This document shows, in pieces, positions 5,825 through 7,140 of a stretch of 7,140 nucleotides of DNA. The notes under the pieces are model-generated. The model was not told where the DNA came from. It searched no databases and worked only from the letters and a program-made list of their open reading frames with translations. The position numbers were made by a program, and so were the translations under genes. How positions within the stretch are numbered: position 1 is the first letter of the stretch; every line of letters starts with the position of its first letter. Source of the DNA: Candidatus Zhuqueibacterota bacterium. GTDB lineage: Bacteria; Zhuqueibacterota; Zhuqueibacteria; Zhuqueibacterales; Zhuqueibacteraceae. Location of the stretch: assembly GCA_013361015.1 (NCBI GenBank), contig JABWAN010000274.1:1-7140 (forward strand), read 5' to 3'.

Positions 5825-7140
5825 ATGGAGCAAAAGCGTTTTCGCATCGCCACACTGTTTTTTGCGTTGGCGATGTTCATGCAGGCTGCCGCACAAGTCC
5901 CACGACCGCATCTCGACGCTTTACGCCAACAGCTGCGCCTCTCGGCAAATCTAGAATTAGAATGGCTGCCCAACGCAAACGGCCTTGATACGCTGCACGT
6001 CATTGATGATTTCAACCGCGCTAGCACCGGTCCGGATTGGCTGCTCGATGAGCGCTTTTGGGGGATTGAAAACTTCGAGTTGGTGCTCAATGATACTTCG
6101 CCCTCGGAGTGGCGCTATCTTGCTTTGTTCAAACCCATCTTCAACACGGTAAATCGAAAGATTCATTCCGTAAGTTATCGTTGGGGCGTGCAGGCCGACT
6201 CCGTGGGGATTGGGGAAGGCTCGTTTGCGCTCTTGATCAACAAGCGCTCTTATAAAGGTGATGCCTATTGGCTGTGGCGGCGCACGAATCAAACTTCCGT
6301 TTGGCTGTATGCCATCAAAAACGGCACATGGGAATATTATCCCGGACAGAGCAAAGAGTATGATCGCACCGATGCGAATCTGCCCATACCGAAAGCCGGC
6401 GACGTGATTACAGCAACGATGCGCAATGAAGTGCACTCCATGTTTTTCGATTACTATATCAACGATCATTTTGACGCGACGGTGCAAGACACCTCAAAGG
6501 AGTTTGCGCAGCAGGACACTTCATACTTCGGCCTGTTCATGCACGGGCAAAATCTAAATAATATGATTGATGATTTCACCGTGACGTGGCTGGTAGCGGA
6601 CACGGTTCCGCCCGCGGGCGTGACGGACTTACGCGCGAGCGACAGCAGCACCTCGAGCATCACGCTCACATGGACTTCGCCGGGCGATAATTACTGGGAT
6701 GGACAAGCCAAAGTTTTCGACCTTCGTTATGCCACGTTCCCGATTACTCCCACCAACTTTTCTTTGGCCACGCCCGCAACGAATCTGCCCGCTCCGGCGC
6801 CGAGCGGCGCGCAACAGCAATTCACCATCAACGCTCTGCAAAGCAACACCACATATTTCTTTGCGCTGCGCTTTTATGACGAAGCGAACCATGCGAGCAG
6901 CCTTTCGAACGTGGTGCAAAGCACGACAGCCGCGGCTCGCGTTGCGACCTCGTTGCAACTCCTCGGCGGATGCGATCAAATTGGAAGAGTCGGCGCGACG
7001 CTGCTGCAACCTCTCGTCGTCTTGGTGAAAGATCAATTCGACGCGCCCTTTGCGGGCTACGTCGTGAACTTCACGGTTAAAAGTGGAGAAGCTAGTTTTG
7101 CAGACGGCGGAACGGATTTCAGCATGAGCACGGACAGTAA
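5825..7140 (+). CDS. Secreted surface protein, tandem paralogue (ConA-like, FN3, Big_1-like), cut by window edge
   Basis: The first 438 codons are present and uninterrupted to the window edge. The start is ATG 5825 with AAGGAGGG (5814-5821) just upstream. A signal peptide (about 1-24, MEQKRFRIATLFFALAMFMQ then AAAQ) is followed at once by RPHLDALRQQL (27-37), a ConA-like domain (about 60-255), an FN3 domain (about 259-369) and the start of the first Big_1-like repeat (about 374 onward, with GGCDQ). It matches the preceding gene along its whole length. For example, the stretch from YWLWRRTNQ through the WEY-x-PG-x-SKE region agrees at 26 of 32 positions. It differs by lacking the roughly 43-residue Ser/Ala/Lys-rich linker after the signal peptide. 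The remaining Ig repeats and a sorting tail are expected beyond the edge but not seen. Its own promoter and the terminator before it separate it from the sulfotransferase operon. Function is probably binding or structural at the cell surface; no catalytic motif is visible. Confidence 0.9.
   Translation, partial: MEQKRFRIATLFFALAMFMQAAAQVPRPHLDALRQQLRLSANLELEWLPNANGLDTLHVIDDFNRASTGPDWLLDERFWGIENFELVLNDTSPSEWRYLALFKPIFNTVNRKIHSVSYRWGVQADSVGIGEGSFALLINKRSYKGDAYWLWRRTNQTSVWLYAIKNGTWEYYPGQSKEYDRTDANLPIPKAGDVITATMRNEVHSMFFDYYINDHFDATVQDTSKEFAQQDTSYFGLFMHGQNLNNMIDDFTVTWLVADTVPPAGVTDLRASDSSTSSITLTWTSPGDNYWDGQAKVFDLRYATFPITPTNFSLATPATNLPAPAPSGAQQQFTINALQSNTTYFFALRFYDEANHASSLSNVVQSTTAAARVATSLQLLGGCDQIGRVGATLLQPLVVLVKDQFDAPFAGYVVNFTVKSGEASFADGGTDFSMSTDS

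Overview
The window suggests a Gram-negative bacterium of the FCB group, most like Calditrichota, candidate division KSB1 or Ignavibacteria. The evidence is a Por-type (type IX secretion) C-terminal sorting tail with an NPFNP core on a secreted multidomain protein, a bacterial complex I of the NuoJ/K/L type, and roughly half G+C coding sequence. The taxon is an inference; no rRNA or other marker gene is present.

Left part, minus strand (1-1701): three genes of the complex I membrane arm in the order nuoJ, nuoK, nuoL. The nuoL gene runs off the left edge. The genes are not packed as they usually are in nuo operons. A 187-nt purine-rich spacer with an imperfect inverted repeat and a promoter-like site lies between nuoJ and nuoK. 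A perfect 12-bp hairpin followed by a T-rich tract on the coding strand lies between nuoK and nuoL. No nuoH or nuoI lies directly upstream of nuoJ, so the membrane-arm genes seem to start a separate unit here.

Middle (1702-2222): a divergent intergenic region of 521 nt. It holds a good sigma70-like promoter facing nuoJ and no convincing gene.

Right part, plus strand (2223-7140): a PAPS-dependent sulfotransferase is followed, with its stop codon inside the next gene's Shine-Dalgarno sequence, by an 835-residue exported protein. That protein has a signal peptide, a concanavalin A-like domain, an FN3 domain, three Big_1-like Ig repeats and a type IX sorting tail. A strong intrinsic terminator closes this pair. 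A near-consensus sigma70 promoter then drives a second gene, cut by the right edge, that is a tandem paralogue of the secreted protein. The cytoplasmic sulfotransferase and the surface protein are probably co-translated. Whether the enzyme modifies that protein or a cell-surface glycan cannot be decided from the sequence.

I see no tRNA, rRNA, CRISPR array, transposase or phage gene.
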